A DNA stretch of 64,000 nucleotides, taken from Plantibacter sp. VKM Ac-2880 (lineage in GTDB: Bacteria; Actinomycetota; Actinomycetes; Actinomycetales; Microbacteriaceae). The stretch's first letter is position 1; each line of letters begins with the position of its first letter. The notes under the pieces were generated by a model. That model searched no databases. It saw only the letters and a list, made by a program, of their open reading frames with translations, and was not told where the DNA came from. Position numbers and translations under genes: made by a program. Shown here in pieces: positions 49,138 through 57,952 of the stretch. Where the stretch lies: positions 2,063,668 to 2,127,667 of the forward strand of contig NZ_JADKSJ010000001.1 in NCBI RefSeq assembly GCF_015351235.1, read 5' to 3'.

Positions 49138-50817
49138 ATGACCGATGCATCACTCGTCGACGCTCAGCAGACGGCCGCCGCCACCTGGTGGCGCCAGGCC
49201 GCCGTCTACCAGATCTATCCGCGCAGCTTCGCAGACGCGAACGGCGACGGACTCGGGGATCTGCCGGGCATCCGGTCGCGGGTCGACTACCTGGCCTCGC
49301 TCAGTATCGACGCGATCTGGCTCAGTCCGTTCTACCCTTCGGCGTTGGCGGACGGCGGGTACGACGTCGCGGACTACCGGGACGTCGACCCGCGGCTCGG
49401 CACCCTGGAGGACTTCGACGAGCTCGTCGCAGCCCTGCACGAGCGGGGCATCCGCGTCATCGTCGACATCGTGCCGAACCACACCTCCGACCGTCACGCC
49501 TGGTTCCAGGAGGCCCTGGCGGCCGGTCGCGGTTCGGCGGCGCGAGCTCGGTACCTCTTCCGGGAGGGCACCGGCGAGTCGGGTGAGGAGCCGCCAACCG
49601 ACTGGGAGTCCGTCTTCGGCGGTTCCTCCTGGGAGCGGGTCGCAGACGGCCAGTGGTACTTCCACCATTTCGCGACCGAGCAGCCGGATCTGAATTGGGA
49701 TCACCCGGAGGTCCGCGAGGACTTCCTCCGGACCCTCCGGTTCTGGTCCGATCGCGGCGTCGACGGCTTCCGGATCGACGTGGCGCACATGCTCACCAAG
49801 GACTTCTCGGAGCCGTTGCCGAGTCGCGCGGAACTGGAACTGATCCCGCAGGACGGCGACCACCCGTTGCTCGACCGCGACGACGTGCACGAGGTGTACG
49901 CCGAATGGCGACGGGTGTTCAACGAGTACGATCCGCCGCGCACCGCCGTCGCCGAGGCGTGGGTGAGTACTCCGGAGCGCCGCGCGAGCTACGCGTCGGC
50001 ATCGGGGCTCGGGCAGGCGTTCAACTTCGACCTCCTCGAGGCCGACTTCGACGCGACCGAGTTCCGGACCGTCATCGCGGACAACCTCGCGCAGGCACAG
50101 GCGTCCGGATCATCCACCACGTGGGTGCTGTCGAACCACGACGTCACCCGGCACGCGACACGGTACGGACTCCCGCCCGTGGCCGGGCGCCCGGTGAAGC
50201 AGGGCACGGAGTGGGTGGCTGCCGGTGGTCCTGCCGACGGGGTCGATCTGGACCGCGGAGCGCGCCGTGCCATGGCCGCCACCCTCCTCATCCTCGGGCT
50301 CCCGGGCAGCACCTACCTGTACCAGGGCGAGGAACTGGGCCTGCACGAGGTCGCCGAGATCACCGACGGGGAACGCCAGGATCCGGCGTTCTTCCGCGGG
50401 GGAGCGTACGACGGCCTCGGGCGGGACGGCTGCCGGGTCCCGTTGCCGTGGACGGCGGACGGTGCCTCGTTCGGTTTCGGTGACGCCGTCGCGCACCTGC
50501 CGCAACCGCGGTGGTTCGCGCAGCACGCCGTCGAGGTCGAAGCGCAGGATCCCGCTTCGACGCTCTCGCTGTACCGTGAGGCGCTCCGGCTGCGACGGCT
50601 GCTGCAGACCGGGGAACAGCTCGACTGGATCGAGACCGGCCGGGAGGACGTCCTGCGGTTCACCCGACCGAACCGTTGGCAGGTGGTGGCGAACTTCGGC
50701 ACGGACCCGTATCCGCTCGACGCGCAGTCCGAAGCGGTGGTCCTCGGTTCGCTCCGAGCCGGCGCGGTTCCCGGCGAGTCGACGGTCTGGATCGCACCGA
50801 CTCGACTCCTCGGGTGA
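49138..50817 (+). CDS. GH13 alpha-glucosidase
   Basis: A 559-residue cytosolic enzyme of the oligo-1,6-glucosidase/alpha-glucosidase group. Region I is DIVPNH, region II GFRIDVAH (nucleophile Asp), region III TAVAEAW (acid/base Glu), region IV VLSNHD. QPDLNWDHPEV after the Asp-rich loop is typical of GH13 alpha-glucosidases. It hydrolyses terminal alpha-glucosidic bonds of imported oligosaccharides. It lies 70 nt after the permeases, behind GAAGGA, so it belongs to the same operon. Confidence 0.93.
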   Translation: MTDASLVDAQQTAAATWWRQAAVYQIYPRSFADANGDGLGDLPGIRSRVDYLASLSIDAIWLSPFYPSALADGGYDVADYRDVDPRLGTLEDFDELVAALHERGIRVIVDIVPNHTSDRHAWFQEALAAGRGSAARARYLFREGTGESGEEPPTDWESVFGGSSWERVADGQWYFHHFATEQPDLNWDHPEVREDFLRTLRFWSDRGVDGFRIDVAHMLTKDFSEPLPSRAELELIPQDGDHPLLDRDDVHEVYAEWRRVFNEYDPPRTAVAEAWVSTPERRASYASASGLGQAFNFDLLEADFDATEFRTVIADNLAQAQASGSSTTWVLSNHDVTRHATRYGLPPVAGRPVKQGTEWVAAGGPADGVDLDRGARRAMAATLLILGLPGSTYLYQGEELGLHEVAEITDGERQDPAFFRGGAYDGLGRDGCRVPLPWTADGASFGFGDAVAHLPQPRWFAQHAVEVEAQDPASTLSLYREALRLRRLLQTGEQLDWIETGREDVLRFTRPNRWQVVANFGTDPYPLDAQSEAVVLGSLRAGAVPGESTVWIAPTRLLG

Positions 50818-50881
50818 CGGCGGCTGAGTGGCCGCCGGACCGGGGCTGGTCGATGAGGGGGTCCAGCTGCCACCATGGGGC

Positions 50882-51412
50882 ATGGAACTCTTCGCGAGGA
50901 TGCCCGAGCTCTTCCCACTGATGCGCGGCGGTGGCGCGTTCCTGGTGCTCATCGGACTCGGCATCCTCGGCGGTGCGTTCACCCGTCAGCGGCGGACGAG
51001 ACTCGTGGCACTCATCGTCGGCGCGGGCCTCGGGGTCGTCGTCATGGCGGTCGGGGGCGCGACGAAGGTCATCTTCGCCGGGCTCCCGCAGCCGGCGGTC
51101 TGGCAGTGGGTGGTCCTCGGGCTCGCCTTCCTCGTCGAGGCGGGACTCGTGAACGTCGTGCTCCGCAAGGTGCCCGACGTGCACTCGCGGGAGTTCTGGC
51201 TCTGGATCCTCTTCATCGTCGGCGCGCACTTCCTCATCCTCGGACCGAGCCACGGACCGGTGTGCTTCCTGCTCGCCATCGCTTGTATGGCGAACGCACT
51301 CGTCGGGCTCCGGCTGCGGCACACCGATGTGCGGATCTTCTGGGCGGTCGACGGCCTGCTGAAGATCGCGGGAGGCTCGATCATGGTGGTGGCGAGTTTC
51401 GTGCTCGCCTGA
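50882..51412 (+). CDS. Conserved integral membrane protein (unknown function)
   Basis: A 176-residue protein with about six hydrophobic helices, including a first span GGGAFLVLIGLGILGGAF and a final GGSIMVVASFVLA. The GPSHGPVCFLLAIACMANALVGLRL segment may hold a small conserved motif. It resembles small DUF6609-type membrane proteins but I cannot name a function. The ATG is supported by frame and codon use; no strong ribosome binding site is visible. Confidence 0.65.
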   Translation: MELFARMPELFPLMRGGGAFLVLIGLGILGGAFTRQRRTRLVALIVGAGLGVVVMAVGGATKVIFAGLPQPAVWQWVVLGLAFLVEAGLVNVVLRKVPDVHSREFWLWILFIVGAHFLILGPSHGPVCFLLAIACMANALVGLRLRHTDVRIFWAVDGLLKIAGGSIMVVASFVLA

Positions 51413-51445
51413 CGATGCGCGGCCCCGCGATGCATTCGTCTCTGC

Positions 51446-51451
51446 TTATAT
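51446..51451 (+). promoter_or_regulatory. -10 element of leaderless metal-sensor gene
   Basis: TTATAT is followed by 6 nt and ATG 51458. Confidence 0.55.
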
Positions 51452-51457
51452 GGGGAG

Positions 51458-51739
51458 ATGACTGAGGATCTGGAACCAGCGGCCGAACTGTTCAAGGCCC
51501 TCTCCTCGGTGTCGCGGCTCCGTCTGCTGCGGATCCTCGCCGCAGGCACCTCCACGGTCGGTCAGCTCGCGGACGCGAGCGGGCTGTCCCAACCGCTGGT
51601 GTCGCAGCACCTCCGGACGCTGCGTTCGGCGGGCCTCGTGTCCGTGGAGCGCGTCGGACGGGAGGCCCACTACGAGGTCGCCGACGTCCACGTCTCGCAC
51701 ATCGTCGACGACGCGGTGCTCCATGCGCTCGAGGGATAG
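51458..51739 (+). CDS. ArsR/SmtB-family metal sensor with alpha5 site
   Basis: A 93-residue winged-helix repressor (FKALSSVSRLRLLRIL; GLSQPLVSQHLRTLRSAGLV). Helix alpha5 carries D76, H78, H89 and E92, the exact DxHx10HxxE pattern of the SmtB-type interfacial site, while the alpha3N cysteine site is absent. This predicts a Zn(II) (or Co/Ni) sensor rather than an arsenic sensor. It is leaderless and ends 6 bp before the convergent siderophore-interacting protein gene. Its target is unclear: no zinc exporter is in the window. Confidence 0.85.
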   Translation: MTEDLEPAAELFKALSSVSRLRLLRILAAGTSTVGQLADASGLSQPLVSQHLRTLRSAGLVSVERVGREAHYEVADVHVSHIVDDAVLHALEG

Positions 51740-51745
51740 GGGGCC

Positions 51746-52636
51746 TCAGAGCCCGAGTCGGTCGAGCTCCTCCTCGAACCGGATCTGGACGTCCTCCGGC
51801 TCGGTGTCGTCGGTCGCGGTCCAGATCCCGTCGAGCTCCGCTTGGACGCCGGTGGGCAGGGCGGCGAACTTCTCGTCCCAGGCGGCGATCGGCGTCCAGT
51901 AGCCCACGACCTTGAACCTCGTGGCCGGTAGTCCGAGCTCCCGGCGCAGGTACTTCCGCGCGTCGCGGAGGGCGACTGTCTCACCCGCCACCCAGACGTA
52001 GCCCTGATCGAGCGGGAGCCGCTCGTCGACGACACTTCGGACCAGCCGTCCGAGCGCGCTCGGTCCGCGCCCGTTCCCGCCCACCACCCAGGTGACAAGC
52101 ACATCTGGGCCCATCTCGAACGCGATCCGGTCCTGCTCGGACGGCACCTCGAGCACCACGCGCGTCCGCAGTCCGCGCGGGGTCTGCGCGACGATCCGTC
52201 GGACGGCGGGCAGACCGGAGAGGTCGGCCACCAACACCTGCCACTCGGTGTCCTGCGGAGGGTCGTACAGCCCGGTCGGCGAGTTCAGCCCGAGCACGTG
52301 CCCTGGCCGAGCCCGCACCGCCCACGGGCCGGCGACGCCCGCGTCATGCACGACGAAGTCGACGTCGATCTCGCCGTGCTCAGGGCGGACGCCGCAGACC
52401 GTGTAGGTCCGCATCGGTGCCTGAGGGGTGCCCTCGGGCCACTCCCACCAGTCTCCGACGGGGAGGGGCAGCGAGACATCCTTCGGGTCGTCGCCGTGGG
52501 GGAAGAAGACGCGGACGTACTCGTCTCCCGTCCCGGTGCTGATGAAGTCGGCGACGCCCGGACCACCGAGGGTGACACGGATCAGGTTGGGGCTCAGGAC
52601 GCTCGTCTCGGCGACGATGCCGCGGTGGATGTTCAT
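51746..52636 (-). CDS. Siderophore-interacting protein (FAD-dependent ferric reductase)
   Basis: A 296-residue flavoprotein with the N-terminal FAD-binding barrel (VRVFFPHGDD; MRTYTVCGVRPEHGEIDVDFVVH, including the RTYT flavin motif) and the C-terminal NAD(P)H-binding SIP domain (WVAGETVALRDARKYLRRELG, VVGYW). It reduces and releases iron from imported ferric siderophores in the cytosol. Last gene of the seven-gene operon; its ATG overlaps the ABC half-transporter stop by 4 bp. This pairing mirrors the fused SIP domain of mycobacterial IrtA. Confidence 0.93.
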   Translation of the reverse strand: MNIHRGIVAETSVLSPNLIRVTLGGPGVADFISTGTGDEYVRVFFPHGDDPKDVSLPLPVGDWWEWPEGTPQAPMRTYTVCGVRPEHGEIDVDFVVHDAGVAGPWAVRARPGHVLGLNSPTGLYDPPQDTEWQVLVADLSGLPAVRRIVAQTPRGLRTRVVLEVPSEQDRIAFEMGPDVLVTWVVGGNGRGPSALGRLVRSVVDERLPLDQGYVWVAGETVALRDARKYLRRELGLPATRFKVVGYWTPIAAWDEKFAALPTGVQAELDGIWTATDDTEPEDVQIRFEEELDRLGL

Positions 52637-54477
52637 GGGTGCTCCGGCTCTGGGATGGGGTCGGTGGATTCGGTGCTGTCGGTGGATGCGGCGACGTGCT
52701 GCCGGTGGGCGAGCCAGGAGTCGCGGTAGGCGCCGGGGGCTGCGAGCAGTTCGTCATGGGTGCCCTGCGCGATGATCCGGCCGCCAGCGAAGACCGCGAT
52801 CCGGTCGGCGGTCGCCGCCTGCTCCAGCCGGTGGGCGATGAGGAGGGTGGTGCGGTCGGCCCGGAGCCGCAGCATCGCCGCCTCCACGGCTGCACGATGG
52901 TGCAGCCCGACGTCAGCGGTCGCCTCGTCCAGGATCACGACGGCCGGGTCCGCCAGGAGGGCTCTGGCGAGCGCGAGCTGCTGGATCCTGCCCTCGTCCA
53001 GCGGCACCGGTGCGTCGACCGCATCGGTCGGATCCGGAGTGGGACCGTCGTCCAGTCCGGCGACCGCCCATGCGGCACCGACGGCGTGCACCGCGGCGAC
53101 CATCTCCTCCTGGCTCGCGTCCGGCGCCCCGAGACGGAGGTTGTCGGCGATCGTCCCGCGGAAGTGGTGGAGCTCCTGCGACAGGGAGTACGGGGTGTCC
53201 GCGACGCGCAGGCTCCCGGACGTCGGCGCATGGTGCCCCGCGACGACCCGGGCCAGGGTGCTCTTACCGGAACCGGAGGTGCCGACGAGTGCCGTGGTCG
53301 TGCCGCGCGGGACGTCGAGCGTGACGCCGACGATCCCGCGTCCGGTGGTCGGGTACCGGAACGTGAGGTCGCGCACCTGAATCGCCGACGGGTCGTCACT
53401 GCCGTCGTCCGCCGGTGAGCCGTCGGCCGGTGAGCCGTCGGCCGGTGGGCCGTCCGTCGGCGAGGACGCCGATGGGAGGTCGATGACCCCGACGAGGCGT
53501 GCCAGCCCCACGGTGGCGCGCTGGATGTCGTCGAGCCCGAAGATCACCTGGCCGACCGGGCCGAACAGGCGGTGGAACAGGAGGGCGGCCGTGGTCACGA
53601 GGCCGACGGTGACCGCCCCCTGCGCGTGGAGCAGGAACCCGGTCGCCAGGATCGCCGACAGCCCGACGAGTTCACCGCCGTTGATCCACCGGAAGAGCCG
53701 GTTCGCCACCCGCACGCCCTCGATCTGCGCGTCGATGGACGCTGCCGCGCGTTCGCCGACGCGGTCGATCGCCTGGTCGGTGCCGACGAACGCGGTCAGC
53801 GTCTCCGCGCCGTGGACGGCGTCCAACACGGCCTGGCTGCGCGACGCCTCGCGCGTGCGGACCTCCCGGAACACGATCCTGGAGCGTCGGAGGAACGCTC
53901 GGGTCCCGATGACGTAGCACGGCGCGGCGGCGAGGCCGGCGACCGCGAGCCAGGGGTCGAGCGCGGCCAGCGCGAGCACCGACACGCCGATGGCGAACCC
54001 GGCGGAGAGCAGGGTGGGGGCGACGCCACCGCCGGCCTCCGCGACGGCGTCCACGTCGCCGGTCACCCGGGACAGCAGGTCGGCGCTCTCGCCGTCGTCG
54101 ATGGTGCTCACCGGGAGTCGCATGGCCGAGGCGAACACCTCCTCGCGTAGTTCGGCGAGCAGGTCCTGCACGAGGCCGGTGAGGACGCGCACGGCCCAGA
54201 GCATCACCACGACTGCGGTGACGGCGCCGACCGCAGCTCCGACGACCCAGCCCGCGACGACGGACGACCCGGCGTCCGAGGAGACGGCGTCCACGACGCG
54301 CCCGAGGCTGGTGGGCATCACGACCCCGAGCGCGGAGGCCGCGAGGAACAGGACCACCACGGCAGCGGTCCGTCCGCGGTGCCGGCGCAGCAGGGCGGCG
54401 ACGACGGCGCGGACCCGGGCCGCCTCGGCGACCGGCAGCCGAGCGGGGGTCGCACCGGTCGTGTCTTGATCACCCAC
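52633..54477 (-). CDS. Exporter-fold ABC half-transporter B (intact Walker A, degenerate signature)
   Basis: A 614-residue half-transporter: six helices and an NBD. Walker A GTSGSGKST (about residue 405) and Walker B VVILDEATAD with catalytic Glu are intact, but the signature is LDEGRIQQLALARAL instead of LSGGQ. Together with the upstream partner (degenerate Walker A, intact LSGGQ) it would make one functional composite ATP site. GTG 54477 overlaps the partner by 8 bp. In this context (siderophore operon, SIP gene coupled downstream) an IrtAB/YbtPQ-like importer is more likely than export. A Pro/Asp/Gly-rich linker comes from a 15-bp repeat. Confidence 0.85.
   Translation of the reverse strand: MGDQDTTGATPARLPVAEAARVRAVVAALLRRHRGRTAAVVVLFLAASALGVVMPTSLGRVVDAVSSDAGSSVVAGWVVGAAVGAVTAVVVMLWAVRVLTGLVQDLLAELREEVFASAMRLPVSTIDDGESADLLSRVTGDVDAVAEAGGGVAPTLLSAGFAIGVSVLALAALDPWLAVAGLAAAPCYVIGTRAFLRRSRIVFREVRTREASRSQAVLDAVHGAETLTAFVGTDQAIDRVGERAAASIDAQIEGVRVANRLFRWINGGELVGLSAILATGFLLHAQGAVTVGLVTTAALLFHRLFGPVGQVIFGLDDIQRATVGLARLVGVIDLPSASSPTDGPPADGSPADGSPADDGSDDPSAIQVRDLTFRYPTTGRGIVGVTLDVPRGTTTALVGTSGSGKSTLARVVAGHHAPTSGSLRVADTPYSLSQELHHFRGTIADNLRLGAPDASQEEMVAAVHAVGAAWAVAGLDDGPTPDPTDAVDAPVPLDEGRIQQLALARALLADPAVVILDEATADVGLHHRAAVEAAMLRLRADRTTLLIAHRLEQAATADRIAVFAGGRIIAQGTHDELLAAPGAYRDSWLAHRQHVAASTDSTESTDPIPEPEHP
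53411..53455. repeat. 15-bp in-frame tandem repeat x3
   Basis: Three 15-bp units beginning at 53411, 53426 and 53441 (two exact, the third with two changes) encode the PADGS-type linker between membrane and nucleotide-binding domains. The length could vary between strains. Confidence 0.8.
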
Positions 54478-56110
54478 GGTCGGCGTCCACTCCGTGACCT
54501 ACCCCGACGACCCGGTCGCAGGCGTTGAGCAGGACGGCGGAGGTCGTGATGACCACGACGGTGCCGTCGTGCTCCGCCAGGGCACGCGCGATGCGGGTCT
54601 CGGTCAGCACGTCGACCGCGGACGTCGGTTCGTCGAGGACGAGCACCTCCGCCTCGGCGTGCAGTGCCCGCGCGATCCCGACACGCTGGCGCTGTCCACC
54701 GGAGAGCCGTCGGCCGGCCTCGCCGACGGGCGACGACCAGCCGCCGAGCTGGACCACCGCGTCGTCGAGCGCGGCCATGGCGACGAACGCCGGGTCGGGG
54801 TCGCCGATAACGCCGTGTCCACGCACCGCGTCGGCCAGGCTGCCGTTCATGACCCGCTGCTCGTGCGGCGGGGCGAGCACTCGTCCGCGGTAGGCGACCG
54901 GGTGGAGGTCCTGCTGATCGACGAGCACGCCGTCGACGGCGAGCAAGACGCTGCCGCGGGCCGCGCGGGTCCGCATGCCCAGCAGGCGGGAGAGGGCGCG
55001 CGCCGCGTCGCTGTCGGTCGGACGGATGCCGAGCAGCTCGCCGGCCCGCACGTCCACCCGCGACTCGGCGTCGCCGGCGCGGAAGGACAGCACGACGTCC
55101 TTCGCCGGCACGGTGGAGGATGGCGCGCGCACCGCGGGCTCGTCGTCGAGGAGGTCGTCGGCGTCGACGACCGCGGCCAGCCGTCTGGCGGAGGCGAGCT
55201 TGTGGATCCAGTTGGACGGGAACGCCCCCACCTGGGCGAGGTAGCCGCTGATGAATTGGGCGAGTCCGAGCACGGTCACCAACTCGCCGATGCTGATGCG
55301 GCCCTCGGTGGCGAACCAGGCGGACAGTCCCACGAGGGCGGCCGTCACCAGCGCCGCCAGGGTGCCACTCACCGCCTCGGAGGCGGCGAGCGAACGCCCC
55401 GCCACCGTCGACGCCTGTCTCGAGACGTCGCTGGCGGCCCGGTATCGTCGCTCGGCCTCACCTCGCCCGCCGATGCCGACGAGGACCCGGAACCCGCTCA
55501 TGAAGTCGGCGGCGACCGCACCGGCCTCCGTCGCCGCCCGCTGCTCCGCGAGCCCGCGGCGCTCCAGCGGGCGGGAGACGACGCGCATCATGAGCATCAT
55601 GCCGATGGTGGCGGCGAACACCACCACCGTCGCGACCGGGGAGATCACCGACATCGCGAGCGCCGCGCCGATGATCGCGGCGATCGTGGCGCACTGCTGC
55701 GCGACCGACCACGCGACCCCGGCGACGCGATACGTGTCGGAGGTGACGACCGTCAGGGCCTCACCCGGGCTCAGGGTCCGTCGGGACAGTCGTGGCCGGA
55801 GCATCCGCGAGAGGGTGAGGTGTCTGAGGGCCTGCTCGCCGCGACCGTAGACCGACACCATGAGGCGCGACGCGGACTGATAGCTCACGGTGAGGACGAG
55901 GAAGGTCCCCGCCAGGACGCCCATCCAGACCGCGAGGGCGACGGGATCCGAGGGGACCACCGCCTGATCGACGGTCGCGCCGATGATGACGGGGACCGCC
56001 GCCTCCGACAGGGCGTGCACGATGAGGAGGGCGGTCGCGGCCGCGAGTGCAGGCCCGCGCCCCTCCCCAACGAGGGCGATACCGACGAGCCGAGCGCGGG
56101 ACCCGTTCAT
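54470..56110 (-). CDS. Exporter-fold ABC half-transporter A (degenerate Walker A, intact signature)
   Basis: A 546-residue half-transporter with six membrane helices (VHALSEAAVPVIIGATVDQAV near the N-terminus). The NBD has GIRPTDSDAARALSR where Walker A should be, lacking GK(S/T), so ATP binding there should fail. The signature LSGGQRQRVGIARAL and Walker B VLVLDEPTSAVD are intact. It should pair with half-transporter B. Its ATG at 56110 overlaps the ATPase stop by 4 bp, tying expression to the FecBCDE-type importer. Confidence 0.85.
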   Translation of the reverse strand: MNGSRARLVGIALVGEGRGPALAAATALLIVHALSEAAVPVIIGATVDQAVVPSDPVALAVWMGVLAGTFLVLTVSYQSASRLMVSVYGRGEQALRHLTLSRMLRPRLSRRTLSPGEALTVVTSDTYRVAGVAWSVAQQCATIAAIIGAALAMSVISPVATVVVFAATIGMMLMMRVVSRPLERRGLAEQRAATEAGAVAADFMSGFRVLVGIGGRGEAERRYRAASDVSRQASTVAGRSLAASEAVSGTLAALVTAALVGLSAWFATEGRISIGELVTVLGLAQFISGYLAQVGAFPSNWIHKLASARRLAAVVDADDLLDDEPAVRAPSSTVPAKDVVLSFRAGDAESRVDVRAGELLGIRPTDSDAARALSRLLGMRTRAARGSVLLAVDGVLVDQQDLHPVAYRGRVLAPPHEQRVMNGSLADAVRGHGVIGDPDPAFVAMAALDDAVVQLGGWSSPVGEAGRRLSGGQRQRVGIARALHAEAEVLVLDEPTSAVDVLTETRIARALAEHDGTVVVITTSAVLLNACDRVVGVGHGVDADRG

Positions 56111-56895
56111 CGGTCCCGCCGCCCGAGTGGGAGCACCAACGGCGTACCGGAGACGGGATCGGTGATGACCCGGCACGGCAGGTCGTAGACCGCTTCGACG
56201 AGCTCGGCGGTGATGATCTCCTGCGGATCGCCCTGCGCGACGATCGCGCCGTCCCGCATGGCAACCAGGTGCGTCGCGTACCGTGCCGCGTGGTTCAGGT
56301 CGTGCAGGACGGCGACGAGGGTCGCCCCGTCGCGATGGAGATCCGTGAACAGCTCCATCAGCTCGATCTGGTGCGCGATGTCGAGGAACGTCGTGGGTTC
56401 GTCGAGGAGGAGGTGCCCGGTCTGCTGCGCGAGGGCCATCGCGACCCAGACCCGTTGTCGTTGCCCGCCGGACAGTTCGTCGACGAGCCGGCGGGAGAGT
56501 CCGGTGACCCCGGTGGCGGCCATGGCCGCCGCGACGGCCTGCTCGTCGGCTCGGCTCCAGGTCCGCATGGCGCTCTGGTGCGGGAACCGTCCGCGTCCCA
56601 CGAGATCGGCGACGGTGATGCCGTCGGGGGCGATCGCCGACTGGGGGAGCAGCCCGAGCCGGCGCGCGATGTCCTTGGACTTCAGGGTGCGGATGTCCTG
56701 GCCGTCGAGGAGGACGGCTCCGGTGGCGGGCCGCAGGAGCCGGGCGAGCCCGCGCAGCAGGGTCGACTTCCCGCAGGCGTTCGGTCCGATGACGATGGTG
56801 AACGAGCCGTCGGGGATCTCGAGCGACAGCCCCGAGACGACGGGGGTGTCCCCGTAGCCCAGGCTCAGGTCGTGGGCGAGGAGCGTCGTGGTCAT
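56107..56895 (-). CDS. Iron-siderophore ABC transporter ATPase (FecE/FepC type)
   Basis: A 262-residue NBD: Walker A GPNACGKST (the exact FecE/FepC form), Q-loop LLPQSAI, signature LSGGQRQRVWVAMAL, Walker B LLLDEPTTFLD, H-loop LHDLNHAA. It energises the two permeases upstream in the operon. Gap to the permease gene is 10 nt and the stop overlaps half-transporter A. Confidence 0.95.
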   Translation of the reverse strand: MTTTLLAHDLSLGYGDTPVVSGLSLEIPDGSFTIVIGPNACGKSTLLRGLARLLRPATGAVLLDGQDIRTLKSKDIARRLGLLPQSAIAPDGITVADLVGRGRFPHQSAMRTWSRADEQAVAAAMAATGVTGLSRRLVDELSGGQRQRVWVAMALAQQTGHLLLDEPTTFLDIAHQIELMELFTDLHRDGATLVAVLHDLNHAARYATHLVAMRDGAIVAQGDPQEIITAELVEAVYDLPCRVITDPVSGTPLVLPLGRRDR

Positions 56896-56905
56896 GATGG
56901 TCCTT

Positions 56906-57952
56906 TCACGTGCGGCGCAGGAACTGCGCCGCCAGCAGGCAGGTGAGGTAGATGCCGCCGACCGACACGGTCACCACGCCGACCGGCACGGCGACCAGCT
57001 GGGCGACCACGTCGGAGACGACGACCAGGGCCGCCCCGGTCAGCATCACCGGGGCGAGCCCCATCGGGGTGTTCGAGCGGGTGAGCCGTTGGGCGATCTG
57101 CGGCGCCGCGAGGGCGATGAACGAGATGGGGCCGGCCGCGGCCGTGACGAGGGCGACGAGGGCCACGCCGATCACCATGGCGCCGAGGCGGGTGCGCCCG
57201 GGCCGGACGCCGAGCGCGGTGGCCGCGTCGTCGCCCATCTCGAGCACCGGGAGGGTGCGGCGGAGCGGGCGTGCCAGCACCGCGAGGACGAGGAACGTGG
57301 TGGCGGCGGGGAGCAGCTGGTCGAAGCCGAGCGAGGCGAGCGATCCAGCACCCCAGGTGGCCGCCATCATCGCCTGCTCGACACTGACCGAGATGAGGAT
57401 CCAGGACGTGAGTGAGCCGAGCCCTGCCGAGACGCCGATGCCCACGATGATGAGGCGGAAGGACGACATCGTGTGCCGGTTCGCGAGCACGGCGACGATG
57501 AGGGCCGTCAGGAGCCCGCCGACGAGTGCTCCGGCCGCCTTGAACAGGTAGGTGTTGAGCCCGAGGACGAGCATCGTCAGCGTCACGCCGAACTGCGCTC
57601 CGACACCGAATCCGATGATGTCCGGCGAGCCGAGCGGATTGCGGGTGAGCGATTGGAAGATCCCACCGGAGAGGGCGAGCGCCGCTCCGCAGAGCACCGC
57701 GAACAGCACCCGGGGGAGCCGCCACTCGGACACGACCTGGCGGACGTCAGGATCGGAGGCCGGGTCGACGATCGCTCGGAGCACCGCGTCGAAGCCGATC
57801 GCGTACGCGCCGATCGTCGTCGCGGCGAGCCCGGCGACCACGATCACCACGACGAGCGCGAGGCTGACGACGACGGAACGGACGGGGACGAGGGTCGCGA
57901 CATGGGCGGTATCCACGCGGATCTGGCGGCGCCCGTGATCGACGACGCTCAC
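56906..57952 (-). CDS. Iron-siderophore ABC permease (FecD/FepG type)
   Basis: A 348-residue permease of the FecCD family with about ten helices. WRLPRVLFAVLCGAALALSGGIFQSLTRNPLGSPDIIG is the conserved family segment and GPISFIALAAPQIAQRLTRS the coupling region. GTG 57952 overlaps the first permease by 4 bp. Confidence 0.94.
   Translation of the reverse strand: MSVVDHGRRQIRVDTAHVATLVPVRSVVVSLALVVVIVVAGLAATTIGAYAIGFDAVLRAIVDPASDPDVRQVVSEWRLPRVLFAVLCGAALALSGGIFQSLTRNPLGSPDIIGFGVGAQFGVTLTMLVLGLNTYLFKAAGALVGGLLTALIVAVLANRHTMSSFRLIIVGIGVSAGLGSLTSWILISVSVEQAMMAATWGAGSLASLGFDQLLPAATTFLVLAVLARPLRRTLPVLEMGDDAATALGVRPGRTRLGAMVIGVALVALVTAAAGPISFIALAAPQIAQRLTRSNTPMGLAPVMLTGAALVVVSDVVAQLVAVPVGVVTVSVGGIYLTCLLAAQFLRRT

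Noticed and set aside
51458-51739. Arsenic-type ArsR
   Set aside because: It has no cysteines; the alpha5 His/Asp/Glu site points to zinc-type metals.
54470-56110. Inactive transporter pseudogene because Walker A is lost
   Set aside because: The partner has the complementary loss, the frame is intact and coupled, so it looks like functional asymmetry.
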